A stretch of DNA of 64,000 nt from Actinoplanes solisilvae (GCF_003999975.1 NZ_RJAC01000012.1:124001-188000), one strand, 5' to 3'. Positions 49,817-58,887 are shown, counted from the first letter of the stretch. Made by a program: numbers and translations. Notes: generated from the sequence alone by a model not told the origin.

Positions 49817-50234
49817 CGTACGGAGCGCCGGCGATCTCGGTGAAGACCTCCTTGAACGCGGCGAACCGGACGGCGCCGACCCGTTCGGCGTAGGACCGCT
49901 CGATCTCGGCGATGATCGTGCTCGCCAGGCGGATCTGTTCGCGGCCCAGCTCGGTCGGGACGATCAGCTTGGCGCGCCGGTCGGCCGGGTCGGGTTGACG
50001 GGTCACGTACCCGAGGGTCTCGAGCTCGTCGACCAGGGTGCCGATGACCTGCTTGTGGGTGCCGGAGCGTTCGGCCAGGTCGCTGGCCCGGGTGCCGTCG
50101 AGGTCGAGGTAGGCCATGACGGCCCCGTGGCGGCGGCGCAGCTGATGGTGGCCGGCCTCGGCGATGCGGGAGTAGAGCTGCTCCTGGAAGGCGGCGAGGG
50201 TGTGCGCGGAGAGAACCCCGAGGTCGGCGGTCAC
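49773..50234 (-). CDS. MarR-family transcriptional regulator
   Basis: A 153-residue MarR protein. The winged helix is AYLDLDGTRASDLAERSGTH, KQVIGTLVDELETLGYVTRQ and PDPADRRAKLIVPTELGRE. I chose GTG 50234 (MTADLGVLSAH); a more distant ATG at 50306 would overlap the divergent O-methyltransferase start. It converges on the NmrA-like gene with a 44-base overlap, an arrangement that fits control of that gene through the palindromes in its promoter. Confidence 0.88.
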   Translation of the reverse strand: MTADLGVLSAHTLAAFQEQLYSRIAEAGHHQLRRRHGAVMAYLDLDGTRASDLAERSGTHKQVIGTLVDELETLGYVTRQPDPADRRAKLIVPTELGREQIRLASTIIAEIERSYAERVGAVRFAAFKEVFTEIAGAPYVRSVPGAGSGRPAD

Positions 50235-50292
50235 CCGGTGATGGTAGATCCGCCCTTGCGCCCGCCGCCGGTGGGGGACGAGGGTTGATCGC

Positions 50293-50940
50293 ATGACGGA
50301 CATCATCGATCGTGCGGTCAGCGACTACCTGCTCGAGCACTGCACACCCGCCGACGACGTGCTGCGTGACCTGGCCAACGAGACCCGCAACGCGTTCCCG
50401 GACGACGCCGGCATGCAGATCTCGCACGACGAGGGGGAGCTGCTCACCATGCTGGTGCGGCTCACCGGCGCCCGGTTCGCGATCGAGATCGGCGTGTTCA
50501 CCGGCTATTCGTCGATCTGTGTGGCCCGCGGCCTGCCCAAGGACGGGCGGTTGCTGGCCTGCGACGTCTCCGAGCAGTTCACGAACGTCGCCCGCCGATA
50601 CTGGGCCCGCGCCGGGGTCGACGACCTGATCGAGCTGAACCTCGGCCCGGCCCTGGAGACGGTACGCGCCCTCGACACCGACCCGGTCGTCGACTTCGCG
50701 TTCGTCGACGCCGACAAGACCGGCTACCCGGCGTACTACGAGGAGCTCGTTCCCCGCATGCGTCCCGGGGGCCTCATCGTGCTCGACAACGTGCTGCGCG
50801 GCGGCCGGGTGCTCGACCCGACCAACGACTCCGACCGGGCCGTCAGCGACCTCAACGACCGGATCGTCGCCGACGACCGCGTGGAGTCGGTCATGCTGCC
50901 CGTCCGCGACGGCGTGACCCTCGTACGCAAGCTCGGATAG
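50293..50940 (+). CDS. Class I SAM O-methyltransferase (Methyltransf_3)
   Basis: A 215-residue catechol-type O-methyltransferase. Markers are GELLTMLVRLTGARFAIEIG, GVFTGYSSICVARGLPKDGR (motif I), LLACDVSEQFTNVARRYW, VDFAFVDADKTGYPAYYEEL and GLIVLDNVLRGGRVLDP, which carry the metal-binding Asp residues. It probably methylates an aromatic hydroxyl or related metabolite. It is divergent from the MarR gene with 58 bases between the starts. Confidence 0.92.
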   Translation: MTDIIDRAVSDYLLEHCTPADDVLRDLANETRNAFPDDAGMQISHDEGELLTMLVRLTGARFAIEIGVFTGYSSICVARGLPKDGRLLACDVSEQFTNVARRYWARAGVDDLIELNLGPALETVRALDTDPVVDFAFVDADKTGYPAYYEELVPRMRPGGLIVLDNVLRGGRVLDPTNDSDRAVSDLNDRIVADDRVESVMLPVRDGVTLVRKLG

Positions 50941-50989
50941 ACCCCGGGAACCGGCCCCGGACCGGCTCGTCGTCGCCTGTACTACGGGC

Positions 50990-51632
50990 ATGGTTCTCGT
51001 AGCGGCCGCGGTGGTGCTCGTCGCCGTCAACCTGGCGTTGCCCGACAACATGCTGTTGGTCTCCGCCTTCCACCTGACGGTCAGCGCCGTCGCGGTCGCG
51101 GCGACCATGACCGGCACCCGCCGCCTGCCCCGCGCGAGCCGGCTGCCGTGGCTGCTGTTCGCGGCCGGCTACGGCGGGTACAGCGTCGGGATCATCGCCC
51201 TGTACCTGGGCCGCGAGCTCGGTTCGGCTATCCTGTTCCTGCTGGTGGTGACGCGGATGGCCCAGTTGCTGCGGCAGGTCGAGTCGCAGGCCCGGCAGGT
51301 GCGGGAACTGGCCCGCAGCGACGAGCTGACCGGGCTGCCGAACCGCCGGGCCTGGAACGACGAACTGCCCAAGGCCCTCGAACGAGCCCGCCGCGACGCC
51401 CGGCCGGTCTGCGTGGCGATGCTCGACCTCGACCGGTTCAAGGCGTTCAACGACACGTACGGGCACCCGGCGGGGGACCGGCTGCTCAAGTCGGCGTCCG
51501 CGGCGTGGCACGGCTGCCTGCGCGACGTCGACACCCTCGCCCGCTACGGCCCTCTGCGAGGCCAAGGCCAACGGGCGCGATCAGATCATCGAGGCGGCGA
51601 ACCGGCCCGCGGCCGCGGCGGCCAGGAAATAG
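50990..51632 (+). pseudogene. Diguanylate cyclase with internal GGDEF deletion
   Basis: The frame encodes membrane helices (VLVAAAVVLVAVNLALP onward, then LFAAGYGGYSVGIIALYLGR), a coiled segment and the start of a GGDEF domain (LARSDELTGLPNRRAWNDEL, VAMLDLDRFKAFNDTYGHPA). At 51547 the sequence jumps from LARYG to LCEAKANGRDQIIEAANR, the last strand and helix of the domain, now in another frame. The GGDEF motif itself and about 60-70 residues are missing. The result is an inactive gene; the frame after the junction is meaningless. The 3' end overlaps the DUF3866 gene. Confidence 0.85.
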
Positions 51633-52642
51633 ACGTAGTCCTGGTCGAGTTGGCGGCCCATCGTCGACAGCGGCACCGGGCTCGCGCGCAGCGCCTCGTC
51701 GAGCCCGTCGACCGCGACGACGGGCAGCCGGTGGCGCTCGGCCAGCGGGGCCAGTTCGGCGGCCAGGTCGAGGCCTTCGGGCACCGGCAGGTCGGCGGCG
51801 ACCAGGGCGACCTTCCCGTACGCGGTGAGGCTGTGATGCGACACCCCGCGGTGCCGCTCGCGTCCGTCGCCGGTGGACAGTCGCAGCGAACCGACCGGCC
51901 GGCCGCCCAGGACGCCGATCGCGTTGACCGCCTCACCCAGCGCCACCCCGGAGAACCCCCACGTCGTGCCCGTGCCCAGGTTGCCCGGGCCCTGCGCGAT
52001 GATCGCGACGTCGGCGCCCTGCACGTGCCGGGCCGCGAGCAGACCCGTGTGCACGGTGCTCGCCTCGAGGTCGCCGCCGAACGCCTGACCCGTCGTGACC
52101 GTGCCGGTGAGGTGACCGGCCAGGCCGTCGAGCGTGCGGGAGAACCACGCGGGCAGCGCCCCGCCGTCCGTCATCACGTACGAGACCTTGGCCTCGGGTT
52201 TCGTGGCGTGGATGCCCGCGAGGATCGCCGGGAGTGCGGAGTGCAGGTCGGCGGTGACCACCGGCATGCCGTCGAGGGAGGTGGCGGCGGCCATCACCGA
52301 GCGGTGCGGGGAGGCCTCCTCGTCGACGCCGAGCAGGATCGCCTGCAGCGGCGTGTAACGGGCCTTGACCAGGTGACCCGAGTCGCGGGTGCCGCCGTCG
52401 CCGGCCGGGTCGGGGGGCAGCCGGTCGGGCAGGGCGACCACCAGCGCGTATCCGCCGGTGCCGAGACCCATGACGAGCGCGCCGACGTTGAGCAGCACCC
52501 GGTCACCCGCGACGGGCTCGCCGACCAGGTGGGGGTAGGCCAGCGCGCGCAGTGGCCCCTCGTCGGTCAGGACCTCCAGTTCGACCGCCCCGCGCCACCG
52601 CCGCCGTACCGCCTGAACCGTCCCGGACCGCCACCGCACCAT
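51581..52642 (-). CDS. DUF3866 family protein
   Basis: A 353-residue protein of the actinobacterial DUF3866 family. Markers are HLVKARYTPLQAILLGVDEE, MPVVTADLHSALPAILAG, VSYVMTDGGALPAWFSRTLD, VTTGQAFGGDLEASTVHTGL and GADVAIIAQGPGNLGTGTTWG. TAGGGT at 52650-52655 lies 7 bases before the ATG, so its transcript may be leaderless despite a tight position after the CDF gene. Glycine-rich loops hint at ligand binding; function unknown. Confidence 0.92.
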   Translation of the reverse strand: MVRWRSGTVQAVRRRWRGAVELEVLTDEGPLRALAYPHLVGEPVAGDRVLLNVGALVMGLGTGGYALVVALPDRLPPDPAGDGGTRDSGHLVKARYTPLQAILLGVDEEASPHRSVMAAATSLDGMPVVTADLHSALPAILAGIHATKPEAKVSYVMTDGGALPAWFSRTLDGLAGHLTGTVTTGQAFGGDLEASTVHTGLLAARHVQGADVAIIAQGPGNLGTGTTWGFSGVALGEAVNAIGVLGGRPVGSLRLSTGDGRERHRGVSHHSLTAYGKVALVAADLPVPEGLDLAAELAPLAERHRLPVVAVDGLDEALRASPVPLSTMGRQLDQDYVYFLAAAAAGRFAASMI

Positions 52643-52652
52643 GGCCGGAACC

Positions 52653-53693
52653 CTATTCGACCCCGCCGTCGACGTGATTGCGGCCCGCCGCGCCGTGGGT
52701 CGGGTCGAGGAACACGTACCGGATGCCCGGGTAGCGGGCCCGCAGGCGGCGTTCGGCCTCGTCGGAGGCCCGCTCGATCTCGCCGCCCCGGGCGTTGTCG
52801 TCGAAGTCGACCTTGGCCGCGACCAGGATGTCGCCCGGCCCGAGCTGCATGGTCAGCAGCGTCGGTACGGCCGTCACGATCGGGATCGAGGCGAGGTCGG
52901 CGGCGATCTGGTTGTGCACCCGGCGCGGCACCGCACGGCCCACCAGCAGCGACGCGTTGCTGGTGGCCAGGGTCGTGGCCACGGCCAGCAGCAGCACGCC
53001 GATCGCGATCGAGGCGATGCCGTCCCACATCTCGTGGCCGGTGAGCTGCGTCAGGGCCAGACCTCCGGCGGCCAGGATCAGACCGACCAGGGCGGCCGAG
53101 TCCTCCAGGTAGACGGCTTTGACGGTGGTGTCCGGGGTGAGCCGCAGGAAGCGGAACGGGCTGATCCCCCACTTGCGCGAGGCCCCCTCGACCTGGCGCC
53201 GGGCGCGCAGGAACGAGGTGCCCTCGGCCACGAAAGAGACCGCCAGGACGACGTACGACCACAGGTAGTCACCGGTGTGCCGGGGGTCGATGATCGTCTC
53301 GATGCCGTGGTAGATCGAGAAACCGGCGCCGCCCACGAAGGTGAACACCGCGGCGATGAACGCCCAGACGAAGCTCTCCTTGCCGTACCCGAACGGGTGT
53401 TCCTCGTCGGCCGGGCGGGAGCCGCGGCGCAGCGCGACGAACAGGAACACCTCGGTGACCGTGTCGGCCAGCGAGTGCACCGACTCGGAGACCACCGCGG
53501 CCGAGCCCGAGACCAGGCCCGCGAGCAGCTTGGCGACCGCGATGACCAGGTTGGCCAGGCCCGCGATGATGACCGTGCCCACACTCTCGTTCTTCGGAGC
53601 TTCGGACCCTTCGGGCGAATCGCTCGGGTTCAGCGGCTCGGCGGCGGCCAGCCCGACCGGGAGCTGGTCGTCCGGGGTTTCAGGGGTGCTCAC
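52653..53693 (-). CDS. Cation diffusion facilitator family transporter
   Basis: A 346-residue CDF exporter. TM helices start at about 38 (SVGTVIIAGLANLVIAVAKLLA), with the metal site residues in SESVHSLADTVTE and EDSAALVGLILAAGG. EHPFGYGKESFVWAFIAAVF is the typical second-helix motif. A cytoplasmic C-terminal domain (about 250-330) is present. GTG 53693 has AAGGTAGG upstream. It probably exports Zn or another divalent metal. It is cotranscribed with DUF3866, 10 bases downstream. Confidence 0.92.
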   Translation of the reverse strand: MSTPETPDDQLPVGLAAAEPLNPSDSPEGSEAPKNESVGTVIIAGLANLVIAVAKLLAGLVSGSAAVVSESVHSLADTVTEVFLFVALRRGSRPADEEHPFGYGKESFVWAFIAAVFTFVGGAGFSIYHGIETIIDPRHTGDYLWSYVVLAVSFVAEGTSFLRARRQVEGASRKWGISPFRFLRLTPDTTVKAVYLEDSAALVGLILAAGGLALTQLTGHEMWDGIASIAIGVLLLAVATTLATSNASLLVGRAVPRRVHNQIAADLASIPIVTAVPTLLTMQLGPGDILVAAKVDFDDNARGGEIERASDEAERRLRARYPGIRYVFLDPTHGAAGRNHVDGGVE

Positions 53694-53785
53694 TCGCGCC
53701 TACCTTTCCGCTGCGCGGTCACGGGAAACCGCCGGGGGACAGCGGTTACGTCACGTCCGCGTCCACCCTGCTAGCGTTGCCAATC

Positions 53786-54766
53786 GTGTCGCGCACCCGC
53801 ACCGAGCGCCTGGTGAATCTGGTGATCTGCCTTCTGTCCACGCGGCGGTTCCTGACCGCCGCGCAGATCGCCGCGACGGTGCCCGGTTACGAGCACGACC
53901 CCGAGGACCCCAAGGACCACGACGCGTTCCAGCGCAAGTTCGAACGCGACAAGGCTGAGCTGCGCGAACTCGGCGTCCCCCTGGAGACCGGCACGGCCAG
54001 CGTCTTCGACCAGGAGCCGGGCTATCGCATCGCCCACCGTGAGTACGCGCTGCCCGCGATCATCCTCGAGCCCGACGAGGCCGCCGCCGTGGGCATCGCG
54101 GCCCGCCTCTGGCAGCACGCCGGCCTGGCCGCCGCCGCGTCGTCCGGGCTGGCCAAGCTGCGTGCGGCCGGGGTCGAGGTCGACCCGCAGGCCACGCTGG
54201 GCGTCGAGCCGGTGGTGACGGTCGACCCGGCGTTCGGTCCGCTGACCAGCGCGGCCCGCGACCGGCGGGCGGTCACGTTCAGCTACCGGGTGCCCGAGGT
54301 CGACGACCCGGCGACCCGCCGCCTCGAACCGTGGGGCGTGGTCTGCTGGCAGGGGCGGTGGTACGTGGTGGGCCACGACCGCGACCGGGCCGCCACCCGC
54401 TGTTTCCGGCTGTCGCGCATCGTCGGCGCCGTGAAACCGGCGGGCCGGCCGGGGGCGTTCACGCCGCCCGAGAACGAAGACCTGATCAGCCACGTCGCCC
54501 GCTGGTCGGGGCCGGTGCCGCACACCGGGCGGGCCACCGTGACGGTGCGGCCGGGCCGGGCCGCCGGGCTGCGCCGCTGGGCCACCGAGTCGGTGCCCGG
54601 GCCGGACGGCGACCGGCTCACCATCCCCTACTCCGACGCGGAACGCCTGGCCGCCACGATCTGCGGCTACGGGCCCGACGTACGCGCCGACGGACCACCC
54701 GAGGTGCGAGAGGCAGTGATCCAGCTCTTGAAAGAGGTCGTCGCTCGCCACGAGGTGGCGGCATGA
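53786..54766 (+). CDS. pafB: WYL-domain transcriptional activator PafB
   Basis: A 326-residue WYL-domain protein with an N-terminal winged helix (TERLVNLVICLLSTRRFLTA, AQIAATVPGYEHDP, KFERDKAELRELGVPLE) and a WYL domain (RLEPWGVVCWQGRWYVVGHD, followed by TRCFRLSRIVG). With PafC it forms the PafBC activator of RecA-independent DNA-damage genes in actinobacteria. GTG 53786 lies 8 bases after TAGCGT (53772-53777). The gene pair overlaps by 4 bases (ATGA). It lies 6 kb from pafA here, not next to it. Confidence 0.92.
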   Translation: MSRTRTERLVNLVICLLSTRRFLTAAQIAATVPGYEHDPEDPKDHDAFQRKFERDKAELRELGVPLETGTASVFDQEPGYRIAHREYALPAIILEPDEAAAVGIAARLWQHAGLAAAASSGLAKLRAAGVEVDPQATLGVEPVVTVDPAFGPLTSAARDRRAVTFSYRVPEVDDPATRRLEPWGVVCWQGRWYVVGHDRDRAATRCFRLSRIVGAVKPAGRPGAFTPPENEDLISHVARWSGPVPHTGRATVTVRPGRAAGLRRWATESVPGPDGDRLTIPYSDAERLAATICGYGPDVRADGPPEVREAVIQLLKEVVARHEVAA

Positions 54767-55725
54767 CCGGCCCACGGCAGTCGGCCGACCGGCTCGGGCG
54801 TCTGCTCAACCTCGTGCCCTACCTGCTCGCGCGCCCGGGCATCCTGGTCGCCGAGGCCGCCGCCGACCTGGGCGTCAGCGAGAAACAGCTCCGCGAGGAC
54901 CTCGAACTGCTCTGGGTGTGCGGGCTGCCCGGCTACGGCCCCGGCGACCTGATCGACATGGCGCTGGACGGCGACCGGGTCACCATCAGCCACGACGCCG
55001 GCATCGACCGGCCGCTACGCCTCACCCAGGACGAGGCCCTGGCCCTGGTCGTCGCGCTGCGCATGCTCGCCGAGACCCCCGGCACCGGGCACCGCGACGT
55101 CATCGAACGCGCCCTCGCCAAGATCGAGAACGCGGCCGGGGACCTGGCCGGGGCGCCGGTGGCGGTGCGGCTGCCGGCCAACTCGAAACGGGTCGACAAG
55201 GTGCGCGCCGCGGTCGAGAGCGGCCACGCGCTGCGGATGACCTACTACACGGCCGCCCGCGACGAGACCAGCGAACGCGTCGTCGACCCGATGCGGGTGC
55301 TGATGGTCGGCGGCAAGGCGTACCTGGAGGCGTGGTGCCGCCGCGCCGAGGGCACCCGGCTGTTCAGGGTCGACCGCATCGACGATTTCCATGAGCTCGA
55401 CGAGCCGTCCGCGCCGCCGTCGCAGGCCGTGCCGCACGACGTCAGCGCGGGCGTCTTCGTCCCGGGGGCCGAACTGCAACTGGTGACGCTGCGGGTCGGC
55501 CGGGGCAGCCGGTGGATCACCGAGTACTACCCGGTCGAAGACGTACGCCGTGAGGGCGGCGACGAATGGGTGGTGACCATGCGCGTCACCGACCTGGGCT
55601 GGGCTCAGCGCCTGCTGCTCGGCCTCGGGCCCGACGTCACCGTGCTCGGCCCGCCCGAACTGCTCACCCGTATCCGCGAGCAGGCCACGGCCGCGCTCGA
55701 CCAATACGCATCCCCGGGACGTTAG
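54763..55725 (+). CDS. pafC: WYL-domain transcriptional activator PafC
   Basis: A 320-residue partner of PafB. The winged helix is LGRLLNLVPYLLARPGILVA, EAAADLGVSEKQLREDLELL; the middle is RPLRLTQDEALALVVALRML, and the WYL domain contains RMTYYTAARDETSERVVDPM and GGKAYLEAWCRRAEGTRLFR with a C-terminal WCX-like segment. The ATG overlaps the pafB stop. Together the two form a heterodimer that responds to DNA damage. The stop codon TAG is also the start of a -10-like TAGGGT for the next gene. Confidence 0.92.
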   Translation: MTGPRQSADRLGRLLNLVPYLLARPGILVAEAAADLGVSEKQLREDLELLWVCGLPGYGPGDLIDMALDGDRVTISHDAGIDRPLRLTQDEALALVVALRMLAETPGTGHRDVIERALAKIENAAGDLAGAPVAVRLPANSKRVDKVRAAVESGHALRMTYYTAARDETSERVVDPMRVLMVGGKAYLEAWCRRAEGTRLFRVDRIDDFHELDEPSAPPSQAVPHDVSAGVFVPGAELQLVTLRVGRGSRWITEYYPVEDVRREGGDEWVVTMRVTDLGWAQRLLLGLGPDVTVLGPPELLTRIREQATAALDQYASPGR

Positions 55726-55734
55726 GGTGCTTGC

Positions 55735-55968
55735 GTGCTGATGTGGATCTGGATCGCCGTGGTCGTGGTCGCCGTGATCGTCATGGGGGCGGCCGGGGTG
55801 CGGCTGCTGGGCCGGCTCGACGGGCTGCGCCGCGCCGCCGTCAAGCTGCAACGGCGTCAGGCCGAGGCCGCTGAGCTGCAGGAAAGCGCGCTCGCGCTGC
55901 AGGCGACGGTGCTCGACGTGCAGCGCCGGGCGGAGGCCATCCAGCAGCGCCGCGCGATCACTAAGTAG
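55735..55968 (+). CDS. Small membrane protein with coiled-coil tail
   Basis: A 77-residue protein with an N-terminal transmembrane helix (LMWIWIAVVVVAVIVMGAAG) and a heptad-rich cytosolic tail (VKLQRRQAEAAELQESALAL). GTG 55735 lies 6 bases after TAGGGT (55723-55728), so a leaderless mRNA is likely. It sits between pafC and tatA, as small hypothetical proteins do in this locus of other actinomycetes. Function unknown. Confidence 0.75.
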   Translation: MLMWIWIAVVVVAVIVMGAAGVRLLGRLDGLRRAAVKLQRRQAEAAELQESALALQATVLDVQRRAEAIQQRRAITK

Positions 55969-56131
55969 TCTTTACTGTTTTCCCGGCCTGGGGTAGCGTG
56001 CGGCGTTCCGGCCCTGTTGTCCAAGGTTTCGGATAACAGTCGCAAACCCACGAGGGTCCGTGGGCTGCATCACCAGAATTGACACGTACGATGGACCCCG
56101 CACAACTGATCCGACCGACTGGAGTTCACCC
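55969..56131 (+). promoter_or_regulatory. tatAC promoter region
   Basis: A consensus -35 TTGACA lies at 56079-56084. The best -10 match 17 bases on is ACAACT (56102-56107), only fair. A perfect 6-bp hairpin, CCCACG and CGTGGG around AGGGTC, lies at 56047-56064 just before it. A GGAG ribosome binding site serves the ATG at 56132. Confidence 0.4.
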
Positions 56132-56461
56132 ATGGGCGCCCTGAAGCCATGGCACATCATCGTTTTCGTGGTCGTCCTCGTGCTGCTGTTCGGCGCGAAG
56201 CGGCTGCCTGACGCGGCGCGGTCGCTGGGCCGGTCGCTGCGGATCATCAAGGCCGAGACCAAGGGCCTGGTCGACGACAACAACGACGTCGCCGAGAAGG
56301 CCGAGCCGCAGCACTCGCGCACCCCGCTGCAGGGCGACGTCTACCCGCCGCAGGGTCAGGGGTACCAGCAGGCGCCCCCGCCGCAGGGCTACCAGCAGCC
56401 CACGCCGCCGCCGGCCGCGCCTTACGTCGACCCGGTTCAGCAGCGCACCAACGACCGCTGA
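56132..56461 (+). CDS. tatA: Twin-arginine translocase subunit TatA
   Basis: A 109-residue TatA. One N-terminal membrane helix (WHIIVFVVVLVLLFGAKRLP) with the hinge FGAKRLPDAAR leads into an amphipathic helix (SLGRSLRIIKAETKGL) and then a long Pro/Gln-rich tail (PPQGQGYQQAPPPQGYQQPT). ATG 56132 has GGAG 9 bases upstream. TatA oligomers form the pore for folded proteins carrying twin-arginine signals. Its stop overlaps the tatC start (TGATG). Confidence 0.95.
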   Translation: MGALKPWHIIVFVVVLVLLFGAKRLPDAARSLGRSLRIIKAETKGLVDDNNDVAEKAEPQHSRTPLQGDVYPPQGQGYQQAPPPQGYQQPTPPPAAPYVDPVQQRTNDR

Positions 56462-57423
56462 TGAAGCTAGCCCTTCGCCGTCAGGGGCCCACCAAGTTTC
56501 AGCAGGCCGCCGACGGCTCCATGACGCTGATCGACCACGTCCGGGAACTGCGCAACCGGCTGTTCTTCGCGTCCCTGGGCCTGGTCTTCGGGCTCATCGT
56601 CGGCTTCATCGTGTCGCAGTGGGTGTTCCACCTGCTCGAGGAGCCCTACTGCCGGCTGCCGTCGTCGATCTCGGTGCGGGCCGACGGCACGGAGTACTGC
56701 GACTGGGTCGTGCTCGACGTCACCGCCACGCTGATCCTGCGCCTCAAGATCGCGCTCTGGGTCGGCCTGATCGTGGGCGCCCCGGTCTGGCTCTACCAGC
56801 TCTGGGCGTTCATCGCGCCGGGCCTGCACCGGCACGAGCGCAAGTGGGCGTACGTGTTCGTGGCGATCGCCGCCCCGCTGTTCACCGCCGGCGCCGTCCT
56901 GGCCTACTTCGTGGTCGGCCACAGCCTGGCCTTCATCATGGAAGCCGGCGTGCTCGGCGAGACCACGAAACTCGAGGTCTCGTCCTACATCGGCTTCATC
57001 ACGAACATGATCCTGATCTTCGGCGGGGCGTTCGAGTTCCCGTTGATCCTGCTGATGCTCAACTTCACCGGCGTGGTCTCGGCGAAGAAGCTGCTGAGCT
57101 GGTGGCGGATCGTGGTCTTCCTGTCGTTCGCGTTCGCCGCGATCGCCACCCCCGACCCCGGCCCGTTCGGCATGACCCTGCTGGCGCTGTGCATGGTCCT
57201 GCTCTACCTGATCGCGACCGGCGTGGCCGCGATCAACGACCGGCGCAAGGGCCGGGGCAAAGAGATCTACGCCGGTCTCGACGACGACCAGATCTCTCCC
57301 CTCGAAGAGGACCGGGTGGCCGTCGGCGCGTCCGACCCGATCGCGGCGCCGACCCCGGTCGAAGGTCCCAGCCCGGTCGCGAAACCGCGTCCGCTGGACG
57401 GCCGTTTCGACGACATGACCTGA
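56461..57423 (+). CDS. tatC: Twin-arginine translocase subunit TatC
   Basis: A 320-residue TatC with six membrane helices. The N-terminal MTLIDHVRELRNRLFFASLG signature and conserved WAFIAPGLHRHERKW are present, as are the second-loop and FAAIATPDPGPFGMTLLALC features. A non-conserved Pro-rich cytosolic tail of about 70 residues follows the last helix. TatC recognises the twin-arginine signal peptide. The gene is translationally coupled to tatA; the usual actinobacterial arrangement is tatA-tatC next to helY. Confidence 0.96.
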   Translation: MKLALRRQGPTKFQQAADGSMTLIDHVRELRNRLFFASLGLVFGLIVGFIVSQWVFHLLEEPYCRLPSSISVRADGTEYCDWVVLDVTATLILRLKIALWVGLIVGAPVWLYQLWAFIAPGLHRHERKWAYVFVAIAAPLFTAGAVLAYFVVGHSLAFIMEAGVLGETTKLEVSSYIGFITNMILIFGGAFEFPLILLMLNFTGVVSAKKLLSWWRIVVFLSFAFAAIATPDPGPFGMTLLALCMVLLYLIATGVAAINDRRKGRGKEIYAGLDDDQISPLEEDRVAVGASDPIAAPTPVEGPSPVAKPRPLDGRFDDMT

Positions 57424-57441
57424 CGCGTACTCTGCCCCGCT

Positions 57442-58332
57442 GTGACGAGCGTTGACATCGCGGTGCTGGCCAACCCCGCAGCGGGGCGCGGCCGGCACCG
57501 CGATCTGCTTTCCGAGGTCCTGCGGCGCCTCGGCCCCGGCGTCCGGCTGCTCGCCGCGCACAGCGGCGAGGAAGCCGAGGCGGCCTGCCACACGGCGGTC
57601 GCCTCCGGTGCCTCCGCGGTCATCGCGGTGGGCGGCGACGGGACGATCCACCGGGCCCTGCAGGCGGTCGCCTCACAGCCGGTCGGGTTCGGTGTCGTGC
57701 CGGCCGGGACCGGGAACGACTTCGCCGCCGGCACCGGGATGCCCGCCGACCCCCTCGCTGCGGCCGACGCCATCGCGGCCGCGCTACGCGAAGGAAGGCA
57801 CACACCGATCGACCTGGTCCGGGTGTCCGGGCCGGCTACCCCCACGCGGTGGTTCGGGGCCGTGCTGGCCGGGGGTTTCGACGCGCTGGTCAACGAACGG
57901 GCCAACGGGATGCGCTGGCCGCGCGGACCACGCCGCTACGACCTGGCGATCCTGCTCGAACTGGCCCGGCTGCGGCCCCGCAAGTACGCGCTCGAACTCG
58001 ACGGCGAGGACTACAGCTTCGAAGGCATGCTGGTCGCGGTGGGCAACTGCGCCAGCTACGGCGGGGGCATGCGCATCCTGCCCGACGCCGACCCGGCCGA
58101 CGGGCTGCTCGACGTCGTGGTCACCGAGCCGTTCGGGCGTACGGCGCTGGCCCGTCTCAAACCGAAGCTGCGCCGGGGCACGCACGTCACCGACCCCAGG
58201 ATCACCGTCTACCGCGCCCGGCACGTACGCCTCAGCTCCGACGGCATCATCGCGTACGCCGACGGGGAACGCCTCGGCCCGCTCGACCTCGACCTGACGT
58301 GCACACCGGGCGCTGTCCGGTTACTTCGCTGA
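57442..58332 (+). CDS. Diacylglycerol kinase-family lipid kinase
   Basis: A 296-residue DagK/YegS-type kinase. The N-terminal domain has VDIAVLANPAAGRGRHRDLL, the nucleotide loop AVGGDGTIHRALQAV and the VVPAGTGNDFA motif; the C-terminal beta-domain carries NCASYGGGMRILPDADPADG and GERLGPLDL. It phosphorylates diacylglycerol or a related lipid with ATP. GTG 57442 lies 18 bases after the tatC stop; TACTCT at 57428-57433 may be a local -10. It is a usual neighbour of tatC and helY. Confidence 0.92.
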   Translation: MTSVDIAVLANPAAGRGRHRDLLSEVLRRLGPGVRLLAAHSGEEAEAACHTAVASGASAVIAVGGDGTIHRALQAVASQPVGFGVVPAGTGNDFAAGTGMPADPLAAADAIAAALREGRHTPIDLVRVSGPATPTRWFGAVLAGGFDALVNERANGMRWPRGPRRYDLAILLELARLRPRKYALELDGEDYSFEGMLVAVGNCASYGGGMRILPDADPADGLLDVVVTEPFGRTALARLKPKLRRGTHVTDPRITVYRARHVRLSSDGIIAYADGERLGPLDLDLTCTPGAVRLLR

Positions 58333-58409
58333 GCTCATCACGCCTCCGTGCGGGCAGAACAGAAAAGTGCGTACTTGCCGAGCCTCTCGCGGGATGCTGG
58401 GCTGATCCC

Positions 58410-58877
58410 GTGACTACCGAATACACCACCACCCTGTACGAGTGGGCCGGTGGAGCGGGTGCGCTGACCGAGCTGTGCGAAGAGTTCTACCGCCTGGTCG
58501 GCGACGACGAGCTGCTGGCGCCGATGTTCGCGGGCATGAATCCCGAACACCCGCGCTACGTCGCGCAATGGCTGGGGGAGGTCTTCGGCGGGCCGGCCCG
58601 CTACACGGCCGAGCGCGGCGGCTATGCCCACATGCTGAGCATGCACCTCGGCAAGGCGATCACCGAGCCGCAGCGTCGCCGATGGGTCAACCTGATGCAG
58701 GACGCGGCCGACTCGGTGGGGCTGCCCGGCGACCCCGAGTTCCGGGCGGCCTTCGTCGGCTATCTGGAGTGGGGCACCCGGCTGGCCCGGGAGAACTCGC
58801 AGCCGGGGGCCGATCCCGTCCGGGAGGCGCCGGTGCCCCGCTGGGGATGGGGTGTGGCCCCGCCCTACCTGCCATAA
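58410..58877 (+). CDS. Group II truncated haemoglobin
   Basis: A 155-residue truncated globin (trHbO-like). The N-terminal helix ALTELCEEFYRLVGDDELLA, EHPRYVAQWLGEVFGGPARY and the proximal-His helix HMLSMHLGKAITEPQRRRWV are present, with the FGGP turn of group II globins. The C-terminus is extended by a Pro/Trp-rich tail (VPRWGWGVAPPYLP). GTG 58410 has no clear ribosome binding site. It binds O2 or NO for redox chemistry or detoxification. Confidence 0.88.
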   Translation: MTTEYTTTLYEWAGGAGALTELCEEFYRLVGDDELLAPMFAGMNPEHPRYVAQWLGEVFGGPARYTAERGGYAHMLSMHLGKAITEPQRRRWVNLMQDAADSVGLPGDPEFRAAFVGYLEWGTRLARENSQPGADPVREAPVPRWGWGVAPPYLP

Positions 58878-58887
58878 CATCAGGCCC

